A DNA stretch of 64,000 nt from VRUE01 sp963837735 (GTDB lineage Bacteria; Actinomycetota; Thermoleophilia; Solirubrobacterales; 70-9): assembly GCA_963837735.1 (NCBI GenBank), contig CAWIOM010000005.1, positions 91,318 to 155,317 on the forward strand. The letters run 5' to 3'. Below are positions 38,371 through 46,782 of this stretch, in pieces. Below the pieces are notes generated by a model that did not search any database, had not been told where the DNA came from, and worked only from the letters and a program-made list of their open reading frames with translations. A program made the translations under genes and the position numbers. How positions within the stretch are numbered: the first letter of the stretch is position 1; every line of letters begins with the position of its first letter.

Positions 38371-40806
38371 TTAGACATCGAGGAACCTGACTTCCTTGGC
38401 GTGTTTTTCTATGAAGTCCTTGCGCGGCTCGACCTTGTCGCCCATCAGATCGGTGAAGACCCGCTCGGCGAGGGCGGCGTCGTCGACCCTGACCCGCTCC
38501 AGCATGCGGCTGGCGGGGTCCATCGTCGTCTCCCGGAGCTGTTCGGCGTTCATCTCTCCGAGTCCCTTGAAGCGCTGCATCGTGACTCCGAGACGGGCGA
38601 GCTCGAGGACCATCCGCCGCAGCTCGGCGAAGGAGTCGGCCTCGCGGCGTTTGTCGCCGAGCGAGAGCTGGAAGGGCGGGTGGCCGACCTGCTTGAGCAG
38701 CTCGGCGTGCGACTCGACCAGGCGACGGTAGTCCTGCGACTCGAACATCGCCGGGGAGAAGTCGAAGCTGCGGGCGAGGCCGTCCTTGCGGTGGACCGCC
38801 CTGACCTCGATCCGGTCCTCGGACTCGGAGGCGATCTCGGTCTCGAAGGAGCGGTCGGGGGCGTCGTCGTCGTTGAGCAGGGTCTTCAACCCCGCCACCG
38901 TCGAGGCGCCCTGGTCGAGGATCTGGGACTCGCCGAGGAAGCGGACCATTTCGTGCCCGACCTCGGCCTGCAGCGACTCCGACCAGCCCTCGTGCTCCTT
39001 GAGGCGGCGGTTGAAGCGCTGCCAGCGGGCCGGCGTCATGTTGTGCCGCTCTCCCGCCCCGTCGACGAGCACCAGCTCCTCCAGCTTGTCGCGCAGCAGC
39101 AGCTCTTCGAGCTCGGACTCGCGCTCGATGTAGGTCTCCTTTTTCCCGTTCTTGATCTTGTAGAGGGGCGGCTTCGCGATGTACACGTAGCCGGCCTCGA
39201 TCAGCTCGCGCATCTCCCGGTAGAGGAAGGTGAGCACGAGGGTGCGGATGTGGGCGCCGTCGACGTCGGCGTCGGTCATCAGCACGATTTTGTGGTACCT
39301 CGCGTCCTCGATGTTGAACTCCTCGCGGACCCCGGTGCCGACCGCCGTGATCAGCGCCTGGATCTCGTTGTTGGAGAGGACCTTGTCGATCCGCGCCTTC
39401 TCGACGTTGATGATCTTTCCGCGCAGAGGCAGGACCGCCTGGGTATTGCGGTCGCGGCCCTGCTTGGCCGAGCCGCCGGCGGAATCGCCCTCGACGATGA
39501 AGATCTCGGTCAGCGCCGGGTCGCGGACCGTGCAGTCGGCGAGCTTGCCCGGCAGGGTCGAGTTCTCGAGCGCCGACTTGCGGCGGGTCAGGTCGCGGGC
39601 TTTGCGGGCCGCCTGCCGGGCGCGGGCCGCGTCGACCGCCTTGCCGAGGATGCGTTTCGCCTCGCCCGGGTTCTCCTCGAAGAACTCGCCGAGCTTGCGG
39701 TTGACCGTCTCTTTGACCAGGCCCTCGATCGGCGGGTTGCCGAGTTTGGTCTTGGTCTGGCCCTCGAACTGCGGGTCCTGCAGCTTCACCGAGATCACCG
39801 CGGTCAGGCCCTCGCGGACGTCGTCCCCGGTCAGGTTCTCGTCTTTCTCTTTGAGCAGGCCCTTGCCGCGGGCGTAGGCGTTCAGGGTCCGCGTCAGCGC
39901 CGAGCGGAACCCGGAGAGATGCGAGCCGCCCTCGTGGGTGTTGATGTTGTTGGCGAAGCTGAAGACCGATTCCTGGTAGGAGGAGTTCCACTGCATCGCC
40001 ACCTCGACCATGCCGTCCTCGGTCTCCCCTTCGAAGAACACCGTCTTCTTGTGCAGCGGGTCTTTGTTCTCGTTGAGGTGGGCGACGAAGTCGACGATCC
40101 CGCCCTCGTAGTGGAAGGTGTCGCTCTGCCCGGCGCCGCGCTCGTCGACCAGCTCGATCTTCAGGCCGCGGGTGAGGAAGGCGGTCTCGCGCAGGCGCTC
40201 GGCCAGGGTCGCGTAGTCGAACTCGAGCTCGTCGAGAAAGACCTCGTCGTCGGGCAGGAAGGTGATCGAGGTCCCGGTCTCCTTGGTCTCCGACCCCTTC
40301 TTCAGGTCGGCCTGCGGCTTGCCGCGCTCGTAGTCCTGCGTCCACACGTGGCCGTCGCGGCTGATCTCGAGATGGAGGCGCTCGGAGAGCGCGTTGACGA
40401 CGGAAACGCCGACCCCGTGCAGGCCGCCGGAGACTTTGTAGCCGCCGCCGTCGCCGAACTTGCCGCCGGCATGCAGTGTCGTCAGCACGACCTCGGCGGC
40501 GGGTCGCTTCTCCTTCTTGAGTTCGTCGACCGGGATGCCGCGGCCGTTGTCGATGACGGTGCAGCCGTTGTCCGGATGGAGGACGACGCGGACGCTGTCG
40601 CAATAGCCGGCGATCGCCTCGTCGACCGAGTTGTCGACGACCTCATAGACGAGGTGGTGGAGGCCGCGGGGGCCGGTCGAGCCGATGTACATGCCGGGGC
40701 GCTTGCGGACCGCCTCGAGCCCTTCGAGGACGGTGATGTCTTTGGCCCCGTAGGAGCCGGGATCGGCCTTCTTCTTGCCGCCGCCGGTCTTCGATTTCTC
40801 AGCCAA
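38371..40806 (-). CDS. gyrB: DNA gyrase subunit B
   Basis: 811 residues, intact. ATPase subunit of gyrase. The GHKL ATP site shows YEVVDNSVDEAIAGYC, DNGRGIPVD and YKVSGGLHGVGVSVVNAL. The Toprim domain shows IFIVEGDSAGGSAKQGRDR and LPLRGKIINVEKARIDK, with later acidic DADVDGAHIRTL. The start is TTG 40806 preceded by GGAAGGGA. The C-terminal FMGDKVEPRKDFI-type tail is present. It lies directly upstream of gyrA and downstream of dciA on the same strand. Confidence 0.98.
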   Translation of the reverse strand: MAEKSKTGGGKKKADPGSYGAKDITVLEGLEAVRKRPGMYIGSTGPRGLHHLVYEVVDNSVDEAIAGYCDSVRVVLHPDNGCTVIDNGRGIPVDELKKEKRPAAEVVLTTLHAGGKFGDGGGYKVSGGLHGVGVSVVNALSERLHLEISRDGHVWTQDYERGKPQADLKKGSETKETGTSITFLPDDEVFLDELEFDYATLAERLRETAFLTRGLKIELVDERGAGQSDTFHYEGGIVDFVAHLNENKDPLHKKTVFFEGETEDGMVEVAMQWNSSYQESVFSFANNINTHEGGSHLSGFRSALTRTLNAYARGKGLLKEKDENLTGDDVREGLTAVISVKLQDPQFEGQTKTKLGNPPIEGLVKETVNRKLGEFFEENPGEAKRILGKAVDAARARQAARKARDLTRRKSALENSTLPGKLADCTVRDPALTEIFIVEGDSAGGSAKQGRDRNTQAVLPLRGKIINVEKARIDKVLSNNEIQALITAVGTGVREEFNIEDARYHKIVLMTDADVDGAHIRTLVLTFLYREMRELIEAGYVYIAKPPLYKIKNGKKETYIERESELEELLLRDKLEELVLVDGAGERHNMTPARWQRFNRRLKEHEGWSESLQAEVGHEMVRFLGESQILDQGASTVAGLKTLLNDDDAPDRSFETEIASESEDRIEVRAVHRKDGLARSFDFSPAMFESQDYRRLVESHAELLKQVGHPPFQLSLGDKRREADSFAELRRMVLELARLGVTMQRFKGLGEMNAEQLRETTMDPASRMLERVRVDDAALAERVFTDLMGDKVEPRKDFIEKHAKEVRFLDV

Positions 40807-40829
40807 CTAGTCCCTTCCGGATCTCATAG

Positions 40830-40870
40830 AAAACCCCGACCCGGACGCCTCGTCGGGGCCGGAGTCGGGG
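40830..40870 (-). terminator. GC-rich hairpin with T tract just upstream of gyrB (terminator or attenuator)
   Basis: On the minus strand CCCCGAC (40870-40864) pairs with GTCGGGG (40840-40834) through an extended GC-rich stem and is followed by TTTT (40833-40830). It sits 24 bases before the gyrB start. It could end the dnaA-dnaN-recF-dciA transcript, or act as a gyrB leader attenuator if the gyrB promoter lies upstream of it. Confidence 0.5.
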
Positions 40871-40961
40871 TCGATTCAGGTTGACATAAGGATACCAGTT
40901 CCGGCTCCCCGAAAGCAGCACGGCGGGACGGAAAAGCCCTGCAAATCAAGGTAATTTGAAA

Positions 40962-41267
40962 CTAATGGGAGTCATCACCCGTACGAAAGCGCAAAGTTCG
41001 CGGCGCCTGCTCGCCGAGGCGCTCTCTCAGGCGCTCGAGGAGCTGCCCCTGCATCAGCTCCAGCTCCTCCGCCCAGACCGGGTCGAGGCATCGCACGGTG
41101 ACCGTCCCGCCGCGCTCTGAGACCGGCTCCGCCGCGGCTGCCACCCGCTCGCCCACGGCCTCCGCCCAGGCCGCCTGAATCGCCGCCAGCGGGGTCTTCG
41201 GGGCGGCCCGGTCGAGCGCTGCCCGCAGGGCGCCGGCCGCCGGCCGCGGAGCACGGCGGCGGGTCAA
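40962..41267 (-). CDS. dciA: DUF721/DciA family helicase-loader protein
   Basis: 101 residues, intact. Short DUF721 protein with AIQAAWAEAVGERVAAAAEP, TVTVRCLDPVWAEELELMQG and LLERLRERLGEQAPRTLRF, the KH-like fold of DciA. DciA is the ancestral loader of the replicative helicase DnaB in bacteria lacking DnaC/DnaI, and it commonly sits between recF and gyrB in actinobacteria, as here. TTG 41267 overlaps the end of recF by 14 bases. Confidence 0.88.
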   Translation of the reverse strand: MTRRRAPRPAAGALRAALDRAAPKTPLAAIQAAWAEAVGERVAAAAEPVSERGGTVTVRCLDPVWAEELELMQGQLLERLRERLGEQAPRTLRFRTGDDSH

Positions 41268-41280
41268 CCGCCCGGCCCCC

Positions 41281-42389
41281 TCACGCCGCCTCGGCGATCC
41301 CGGCGCCGGCCGCCGCGCCGGCCGGCATCCGCACCACGCTCTCCCTGGCCGCCGCCGGCACCGAGTCGGCCGAGGCGGCGGTGATCAACGTCTGGCCGCC
41401 GCGGGCGAGGCGTTCGACGAGGCGCTCGCGGCGATCGGGGTCGAGCTCGCTCATCACGTCGTCGAGGAGCAGCAGCGGGCGTCACGCGGCGGGCCTCCAT
41501 CAGCGCCTCGCGCTCGGCGAAGATCAGCGCCAGCAGGGCGGCGCGCTGTTCTCCCTGGGAGCCGTAGCGCCGCAGCGAGCGGCCTCCCGGAGCCAGCAGC
41601 TTGAGGTCGTCGAGGTGCGGCCCCCAGGAGCTCCTGCCCAGCCTCAGGTCGGCGTCGCGGCGCTCGGCCAGGCCGGTGCGCAGATCCGCCGCCGTCCCGG
41701 CGGCGCGCGGCGCGTACTCGAGGGTGGCGCCCGCGCCGAGGCCGAGCTCCTCCGCCGCGGCGGCGAAGGACGGCGCCAGCTCCTCGACGGCCTCGGCGCG
41801 CGCCGCGATCAGCGCCGCGGCGATCTCGGCCAGCGAGGAGTCCCAGGCGTCGAGCTCGCCGGCCTCGCCGGTGCCGGCGTTGACGCGGGCGATCAGCGCG
41901 TTGCGCTGGGCGAGGGTCTGCCCGTAGCGACGGCGGAGCTCCGAGCGCGAGGGCCGGCGCGCCGCGACGAAGCCGTCGAGATGGGCGCGGCGCTCGCCGG
42001 GCGGGCCCTTGACCAGAGCCAGGCGATCGGGCGAGAAGACCGCCACCGGCGGCCGGTGGCGAGCGAGCGTCGCGGGGTCGGCAGGGTTGCCGTCGAGCAG
42101 GTGGCGGCGGCCTTCGGTGCGACTCACGGATGCCATCAGCGTCCGCTCGATCCCGTCCTCTCCCCGAACCTGCGCTTCGGCGCGGGCGAGGGGGCCGCCG
42201 AAGGGGATCATGTCGCGGCGGTCGCCGGTCCGGAACGAGCGCCCCGTGAGCGCGAAGTAAAGGGCCTCGAGGAAGTTCGTCTTGCCGGCGCCGTTGGGGC
42301 CGATCAGGCTGACGATCCCGCCGTCCAGCTCGAGCCGCAGAGCCGTCGAGGCTGCGCAGCGGTGCTGCCTCGGCTGCGGCGACCAGCAC
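41281..42389 (-). CDS. recF: DNA replication/repair protein RecF, frameshifted
   Basis: SMC-like ATPase that loads RecA at single-strand gaps. The Walker A motif is SLIGPNGAGKTNFLEALYFA; the signature region has LAPGGRSLRRYGSQGEQRAA; Walker B (LLLLDDVMSELDPDRRERL region) is recovered after a shift near 41485; the C-terminus is a Thr/Ala-rich tail ending GIAEAA. A second shift near 42350 separates the first strand (APLRSLDG) from RLELDGGIVS. GTG 42389 is the likely start; GTG 42400, overlapping the dnaN stop, is the alternative. About 370 residues, typical length. Confidence 0.92.
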
Positions 42390-42396
42390 GGCGGGC

Positions 42397-43506
42397 TCAC
42401 ACGTTGAGGCGGATCGGCATCACCAGGTAGCGGAAGTCCTCGCTGTCGACCGGTTGCAGCAGCCCGGGGCGCAGCGGCGAGATCACGCGCAGCATCACCT
42501 CGTCGCCCTCGACGCTCTCGATCCCCTCCTTGAGGAACTCGGGGTTGAAGCCGATCTCGAGCGGCTCGCCCTCGAAGGCGGCGGGCATCGTCTCCTCGGC
42601 GTCGCCGACGTCCGGGGTCGAGGCGGCCACGGTCAGCTCGCCAGAGGCGAGCGAGAGGCGCAGCGGCGCATTGCGCTGCGCGAGCTGGCTGACCCGCCGG
42701 GTCACCGCGAGGAATTCCTCGCGCGGCAATCTCACGTCGTGCTCGTAGGACTCCGGCAGGAGTTGTCGAAAGTTGGGGAACTGGCCGTCGATCAGCCTCG
42801 TGTTGAGGACGATCGCCCCTGCCCTGAATACCGCCTGGTTGGGGAGCAGGCTGACGGCGACCTCCTCGACCCCGTCGGCGGTGACGATGCGCCCGAGCTC
42901 GCGCAGCGCCCGAGCCGGGATGTTCGCCTCGAGCTCGCCACCGATCCCGGGATCGAGCTTGGTCGTCTTCACCGCGAGCCGGTAGGAGTCCGTGGCGACC
43001 ATCGTCATCTCCTCGCCGCTGGCGCTGACCAGGACGCCGGTCAGCACCGGGCGCATGTCGTCGCGCGAGGCGGCGCGGGCGACGACGTCGACCGTCTCGG
43101 CCATCGCTGCGGCGGGGATCTTCAGCGGCTGCTCGCCCTCGGCGGGGAACTTCGGGAAATCCTCGGCCGGGAGGACCCGCAGGTGAAAGCTGGAGCCGCC
43201 GCTGCGGATCTCGACGTCGCGCTCCGACTCGCGCACCTCGAGCTGAACCGTGTCGTCGCCGAGCGAGCGAGCGAGCTCGGCCAGCAGGCGGCCGGGGAGG
43301 AGAACCGAGCCGGCGCCCTCGGCGGCAGCCTCGAGGTCGGTCTGCAGGCCCATCTCCAAGTCGGTGGCCGAGAGGCTCACCCCGCCGTCCTCGTCGACCG
43401 CGATCAGGATGCCGGCCAGCGACTGGGTCGCCGCGCGGGTGGAGACGGCACGGGAGACGACGGAGAGTTTTGAGACGAGCTCATCGCGTTTGGTGCTCAG
43501 CTTCAA
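42397..43506 (-). CDS. dnaN: DNA polymerase III beta sliding clamp
   Basis: 369 residues, intact. Ring-shaped processivity clamp with three similar domains: first VVSRAVSTRAATQSLAGILI and GSVLLPGRLLAELARSL, second AASRDDMRPVLTGVLVSA with TMVATDSYRLAVKTT, third LPREEFLAVTRRVSQLAQ. The C-terminal YLVMPIRLNV is the standard clamp ending. The start is TTG 43506 (LKLSTKRDELVSKL), since no ATG or GTG precedes the conserved N-terminus. The candidate oriC lies immediately upstream. Confidence 0.96.
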   Translation of the reverse strand: MKLSTKRDELVSKLSVVSRAVSTRAATQSLAGILIAVDEDGGVSLSATDLEMGLQTDLEAAAEGAGSVLLPGRLLAELARSLGDDTVQLEVRESERDVEIRSGGSSFHLRVLPAEDFPKFPAEGEQPLKIPAAAMAETVDVVARAASRDDMRPVLTGVLVSASGEEMTMVATDSYRLAVKTTKLDPGIGGELEANIPARALRELGRIVTADGVEEVAVSLLPNQAVFRAGAIVLNTRLIDGQFPNFRQLLPESYEHDVRLPREEFLAVTRRVSQLAQRNAPLRLSLASGELTVAASTPDVGDAEETMPAAFEGEPLEIGFNPEFLKEGIESVEGDEVMLRVISPLRPGLLQPVDSEDFRYLVMPIRLNV

Positions 43507-43643
43507 CTGGTGACAGCTTTCTTGAGTTGGTTTAGCGTCTGTGGAAACGCCTGGGAAGGAGGGTGAAACGGCACTGGGACTGGGGATCGGAGCCTGTGGA
43601 TCGAGCTGTGGAAGCGGATTGATTCTTGCAGTGCCATCGGCTG
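43507..43643. other. oriC: Candidate replication origin between dnaA and dnaN
   Basis: 137 bases with three TGTGGA motifs, the reverse complement of the DnaA-box core TCCACA: TGTGGAAAC (43540-43548), TGTGGATCG (43595-43603) and TGTGGAAGC (43607-43615). A fourth, TGTGGATTT (43667-43675), lies inside the end of dnaA. It is locally AT-richer than its surroundings (CTTTCTTGAGTTGGTTTAGC). Actinobacterial origins usually lie in this interval. The boxes are not perfect matches to TTATCCACA. Confidence 0.6.
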
Positions 43644-44959
43644 TCAGGCCCGCCCGGGGCCGAGCTTGTGGATTTCGGTTCGCAGCCTGTCGACTCTCCC
43701 GGCGAGGTCCTCGTCCTCGGCGATGCCGGCCTCGATCCGGCGCAGGGAGTTGAGGACCGTCGAGTGGTCGCGGCCTCCGTAGAGGCGCCCGATCTGGGGC
43801 AGCGAGAGCTCGGTCTGCTCGCGGGTGAGCAGCATCGCGACCTGGCGCGCCCGCAACGGCGCCGGCGGCGCGGCTGGAGCCGACCAGCTCGGCGCGGGAG
43901 AGGCCGAAGGCGCCGGCGACGTGTTGTTGGATCTCCTCGACCGGGGTCTCGCCGCGCGGCGAGGAGTGGGGGATGAGCTCGGCGATCAGCTTCGAGTCGA
44001 GAGGGCGGGCGGTCATCGAGGCGTGGGCGATCACCTTGGTCAGCGCTCCATGAAGCTGGCGCACGTTGGCGCTGATCCGGCCGGCGAGCTCGGCGAGGGC
44101 GTCGCCGTCGCCTTCGGGGAGCCCCGCCTCGCGGGCCAGTCGTCGCAGCACGGTCAGCCGGGTGGCGAGCTCAGGCGCCTCGACGGCGACGGTCAGCCCC
44201 CACTCGAAGCGATCGCGGAGGCGCTCGGCGAGGGTCGAGAGCTGGCTCGGGGTGCGGTCGGAGGAGAGGACGATCTGGCTGCCGCCCTCATAGAGGGCGT
44301 TGAAGGTGTGGAAGAACTCTTCTTCGGTGTGCTGTTTGCCCTCGAGGAACTGGACGTCGTCGACGAGGAGGACGTCGAGGTCCCGGTAGCGGTGCTTGAA
44401 GGCTTCGCCGCCCTTTGCCCGCAGCGCGTCGACGAACTCGTTGGTGAAGCACTCGGCGGTCGTGTAGCGGACGCTGAGCGTGGGGGCATTGGCGCGAAGG
44501 TAGTTGGCGATCGCGACCAGGAGGTGGGTCTTGCCGAGGCCCGGCGGCCCGTGCAGGAAGAGCGGGTTGTAGGCCTCCGAGGGCGCCTCTGCCGCGGCCA
44601 GGGCGGCAGCGTGAGCGAAGCGATTGCCCTCGCCGATCACGAAGCGATCGAAGGTGTAGGCGGGGTTGAGGCCCTCCTCCTCGACTCGCCGGCCGGCCTC
44701 GATCGGCGCGAAGCTGATCTCCGAGAGCGCGACCGCCGGCCGCCTCGAGGGTTTCGCCGATCAGCGTCGAGTAGCGCCGCTCCACCCAGGAGCGGATGCT
44801 GTCGGGGGCTGCGATGTGAAGGGTGGAGCCGCGCGCTCCGAGCACCTGCAGCGGCCGCAGCCAGAGGTTGAAGGTCGAGTCCGGGACCGAGGCCCTGAGA
44901 CGCCGCAGCACGTCCTGCCAGAGGGAGTCGAGTTGCTGTCGGTCGGAGTCTTCTTGCAC
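43644..44959 (-). CDS. dnaA: Chromosomal replication initiator DnaA, frameshifted
   Basis: Domain I (DSLWQDVLRRLRASVPDST, LWLRPLQVLGARGSTLHIA) is followed after a shift near 44735 by the AAA+ domain. That domain shows YTFDRFVIGEGNRFAHAA, Walker A LFLHGPPGLGKTHLL, Walker B DLDVLLVDDVQFLEGK, sensor DRTPSQLSTLAERLRDRF, and ISANVRQLHGALTKVIAHA. After a second shift near 43865 comes domain IV (ARQVAMLLTREQTELSLP, GGRDHSTVLNSLRRIE), whose RDHSTV element reads the DnaA box. GTG 44959 lies 9 bases after a TATGGT motif. About 437 residues. Confidence 0.95.
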
Positions 44960-44968
44960 CCGCGGGCG

Positions 44969-44974
44969 ACCATA
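44969..44974 (-). promoter_or_regulatory. Candidate -10 element of dnaA
   Basis: TATGGT on the minus strand, 9 bases before the GTG start. A perfect CCGGCCC/GGGCCGG inverted repeat (44985-45005) lies just upstream in the divergent dnaA-rpmH spacer and could be an operator. Confidence 0.35.
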
Positions 44975-45041
44975 GCGACGCGTGCCGGCCCCGAATCCGG
45001 GCCGGTCGCAAATCCCGAACAAAAGTTTTCCGGGGCGTCCG

Positions 45042-45047
45042 TATACT
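45042..45047 (+). promoter_or_regulatory. Candidate -10 element of rpmH
   Basis: TATACT, 10 bases before the rpmH ATG at 45058, in the divergent spacer with dnaA. No strong -35 match is seen 17 bases upstream. Confidence 0.45.
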
Positions 45048-45057
45048 GCGACGCCGA

Positions 45058-45192
45058 ATGAAGCGCACCTACCAGCCGAAGAAGCGGAAGCGGGCCAAGA
45101 CCCACGGGTTCCGGGCGCGGATGAGCACCCGTGGCGGCCGGGCGATCCTCAAGCGCCGCCGCCGCAAAGGCCGGAAGCGCCTGACGGTCTAG
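45058..45192 (+). CDS. rpmH: 50S ribosomal protein L34
   Basis: 44 residues, intact: begins MKRTYQPKKRKRAKTHGFR and ends LKRRRRKGRKRLTV, the full family pattern of this tiny basic 23S rRNA-binding protein. It begins the rightward operon rpmH-rnpA-yidD-yidC-jag-rsmG, divergent from dnaA, the classic origin-proximal arrangement. The rnpA ATG follows its stop codon with no gap. Confidence 0.98.
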   Translation: MKRTYQPKKRKRAKTHGFRARMSTRGGRAILKRRRRKGRKRLTV

Positions 45193-45565
45193 ATGGCGGC
45201 GCAGCGACGGCGGCGTCTCTCGCGCAGCGGCGAGTTCGACCGGGTCTACCGCGACGGATCATCGAATGCCACCCGCTTCCTGGTCCTCTACGCCTTTCCC
45301 CGCACCGACGACGGTGAGCGCGACGTTGAGGCTGGGAGTCTCGGCGAGTCGCAAGATCGGCGGCGCCGTCGATCGCAACCGGGTCAAGCGAGCGCTGCGC
45401 GAAGCGTTCTGGGGCCTGGCCGACCGCCTCCCCGACCACTACGACTTCGTCCTCGTCGCCCGGCCGGACCTCTCCGGCCTGCTCGAGCGCGAGGGCACGG
45501 CCGGCGTCACGACGAGCATCGAAGAGGCGCTCGCGGGATCTTCGATCGCCGAGCGTTCCACGTGA
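45193..45565 (+). CDS. rnpA: Ribonuclease P protein component, frameshifted near 45318
   Basis: Protein cofactor of RNase P, which matures tRNA 5' ends. The N-terminus has RRRLSRSGEFDRVYRDGSS and LVLYAFPRTDDG. After a one-base shift come LRLGVSASRKIGGAVDRNR and VKRALREAFWGLADRLPDH, containing the RNR motif that contacts the RNA subunit. About 123 residues. Its final codons overlap both the yidD start and a parS-like palindrome (45555-45568). Confidence 0.95.
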
Positions 45566-45568
45566 AAC
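45555..45568. other. parS: Candidate parS centromere site
   Basis: GTTCCACGTGAAAC differs at one position from the 14-base ParB-binding palindrome GTTTCACGTGAAAC. It lies at the rnpA-yidD junction, 0.6 kb from dnaA and 3.2 kb from parB, the usual origin-proximal position. I found no other near match in the window. Confidence 0.7.
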
Positions 45569-45837
45569 GGGTCCCTCTTGCCCTGATTCGCGCCTATCAG
45601 CGCTGGATCTCCCCGCTCCGCCCCCGCCGCTGCCGCTTCGAGCCGACCTGCTCCGCCTACGCCGTCGAGTCGATCGAGGCCTTCGGCGTGCTCAGGGGCA
45701 CCATCCTCGCGGCCTGGCGCCTGCTGCGCTGCAACCCGTTTACCCATGGCGGCTTCGACCCGGTCCCCGAGCGGTTCCGGCTCCGCGGCCTCGGCCACGT
45801 CCATCCGGCCGACCACCACGGTGAGGCCAGGGTCTGA
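45562..45837 (+). CDS. yidD: Membrane protein insertion efficiency factor YidD
   Basis: 91 residues, intact. LIRAYQRWISPLRPRRCRFE, PTCSAYAVESIEAFGVLRG and WRLLRCNPFTHGGFDPVP reproduce the YidD pattern with its three conserved cysteines. It assists YidC/Sec insertion of membrane proteins. GTG 45562 overlaps the end of rnpA by four bases, and the TGA shares a base with the yidC ATG. The sequence around the start is constrained also by the parS-like site. Confidence 0.95.
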   Translation: MKRVPLALIRAYQRWISPLRPRRCRFEPTCSAYAVESIEAFGVLRGTILAAWRLLRCNPFTHGGFDPVPERFRLRGLGHVHPADHHGEARV

Positions 45838-46645
45838 TGCTCGCCGCTCGGCATCCAGCTCGCGCCGCAGTTCCTCGTCGACATCGCCGACGAAGTCCTC
45901 GTCTTCTTTCACGACTCTGCCGGGCTTTCCTGGGGCGGCGCGATCATCGCGCTGACCATCTGCATGCGGACGCTGCTGATCCCGCTCACCTACAAACAGT
46001 TGAAAGGGATGAGGGCGATGCAGGCCCTTCAGCCCCAGCTGGCAGGAGATCAAAGAGAAGTTCAAAAACGACAAACAGCGCATGCAGCAGGAAATGATGC
46101 GCTTCTACAAAGAGAACAAAGTCAACCCGTTCGCCTCCTGCGTCCCGCTTCTCGCCCAGCTCCCGGTATTCATCACCCTCTTCTACGTCCTCCAGCACGA
46201 TCTCCGCTTCGACATCTGCGGGCAGACGGCCATGACCTGCAGCGAATTCGCCATCCACCAGGGCGACGCGACGGGCGCCTTCGGCGAAAGCTTCCTCTTC
46301 ATCAACGACCTGACGGCGAAAGCCACCGGCGCCGAACTGATCGCCCTGCTGATCCTCTACGTCGGCACCCAGCTGGTCTCGGGCATGGTCATGGCGCTCT
46401 CCGCCGACAAAAGCCAGCGCACGATGATGATGGTCCTGCCCTTCATCTTCGTCCCCTTCATCATCAACTTCCCCGCCGGCCTCGTCCTCTACTGGATCAC
46501 CACCAACCTCTGGACGATCGGCCAGCAGCTGGCGATCAAAAAGATCATTCCCGTGCCCGTCGCGGCGACACCCGAGGGGGCCGCCGCCGTGGTCGCGTCG
46601 AAACCGCCACCGCCACCGCCGAAAAAGAAGAAGAAGCGGCGCTAG
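45837..46645 (+). CDS. yidC: Membrane protein insertase YidC, frameshifted
   Basis: After an early shift (near 45850) the frame reads QFLVDIADEVLVFFHDSAGL-like sequence and IIALTICMRTLLIPLTYKQL. A second shift near 46043 (an extra G in CTGGCAGG) leads to QQEMMRFYKENKVNPFASCV, PLLAQLPVFITLFYVLQHD, the Oxa1-type core with its hydrophilic groove. More helices follow (TGAELIALLILYVGTQL, RTMMMVLPFIFVPFIINF). The C-terminus is proline- and lysine-rich, which favours ribosome contact. About 270 residues, the Gram-positive type without the large periplasmic domain. Confidence 0.94.
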
Positions 46646-46655
46646 CAGTCGGGAT

Positions 46656-46732
46656 GGGTGTTTCGGCACCCATTGCCCGGACCCGCTCGCTTCGCTCGCT
46701 CAAGTGTCCGGTCAACGGGCACCGAAACACCC
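46656..46732. repeat. 77-bp palindrome in the yidC-jag spacer
   Basis: GGGTGTTTCGG (46656-46666) and its exact complement (46722-46732) enclose further pairing (GCCCGGAC against GTCCGGTCAACGGGC) around a GCTCGCTTCGCTCGC inner hairpin. No T tract follows, so it is not a simple terminator. Confidence 0.8.
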
Positions 46733-46767
46733 CAGCCGATCGCGCCTAGCTGTTTGTATCCAGGGGA

Positions 46768-46773
46768 TAGGAT
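46768..46773 (+). promoter_or_regulatory. Candidate -10 element of jag
   Basis: TAGGAT, 9 bases ahead of ATG 46783. With the palindrome just upstream it suggests that jag-rsmG-parAB can be transcribed separately from rpmH-yidC. Confidence 0.35.
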
Positions 46774-46782
46774 CAGTGGTCT

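Noticed and set aside
37477..40884. An 1135-codon plus-strand open frame opposite gyrA and gyrB
   Set aside because: It has low-complexity Asp/Val/Arg composition mirroring the complement of intact gyrase genes; no start signals or family motifs.
40882..40888. TTGACA on the plus strand upstream of the gyrB start as a promoter
   Set aside because: There is no acceptable -10 at 16-18 bases downstream and no plus-strand gene follows; both flanking genes run on the minus strand.
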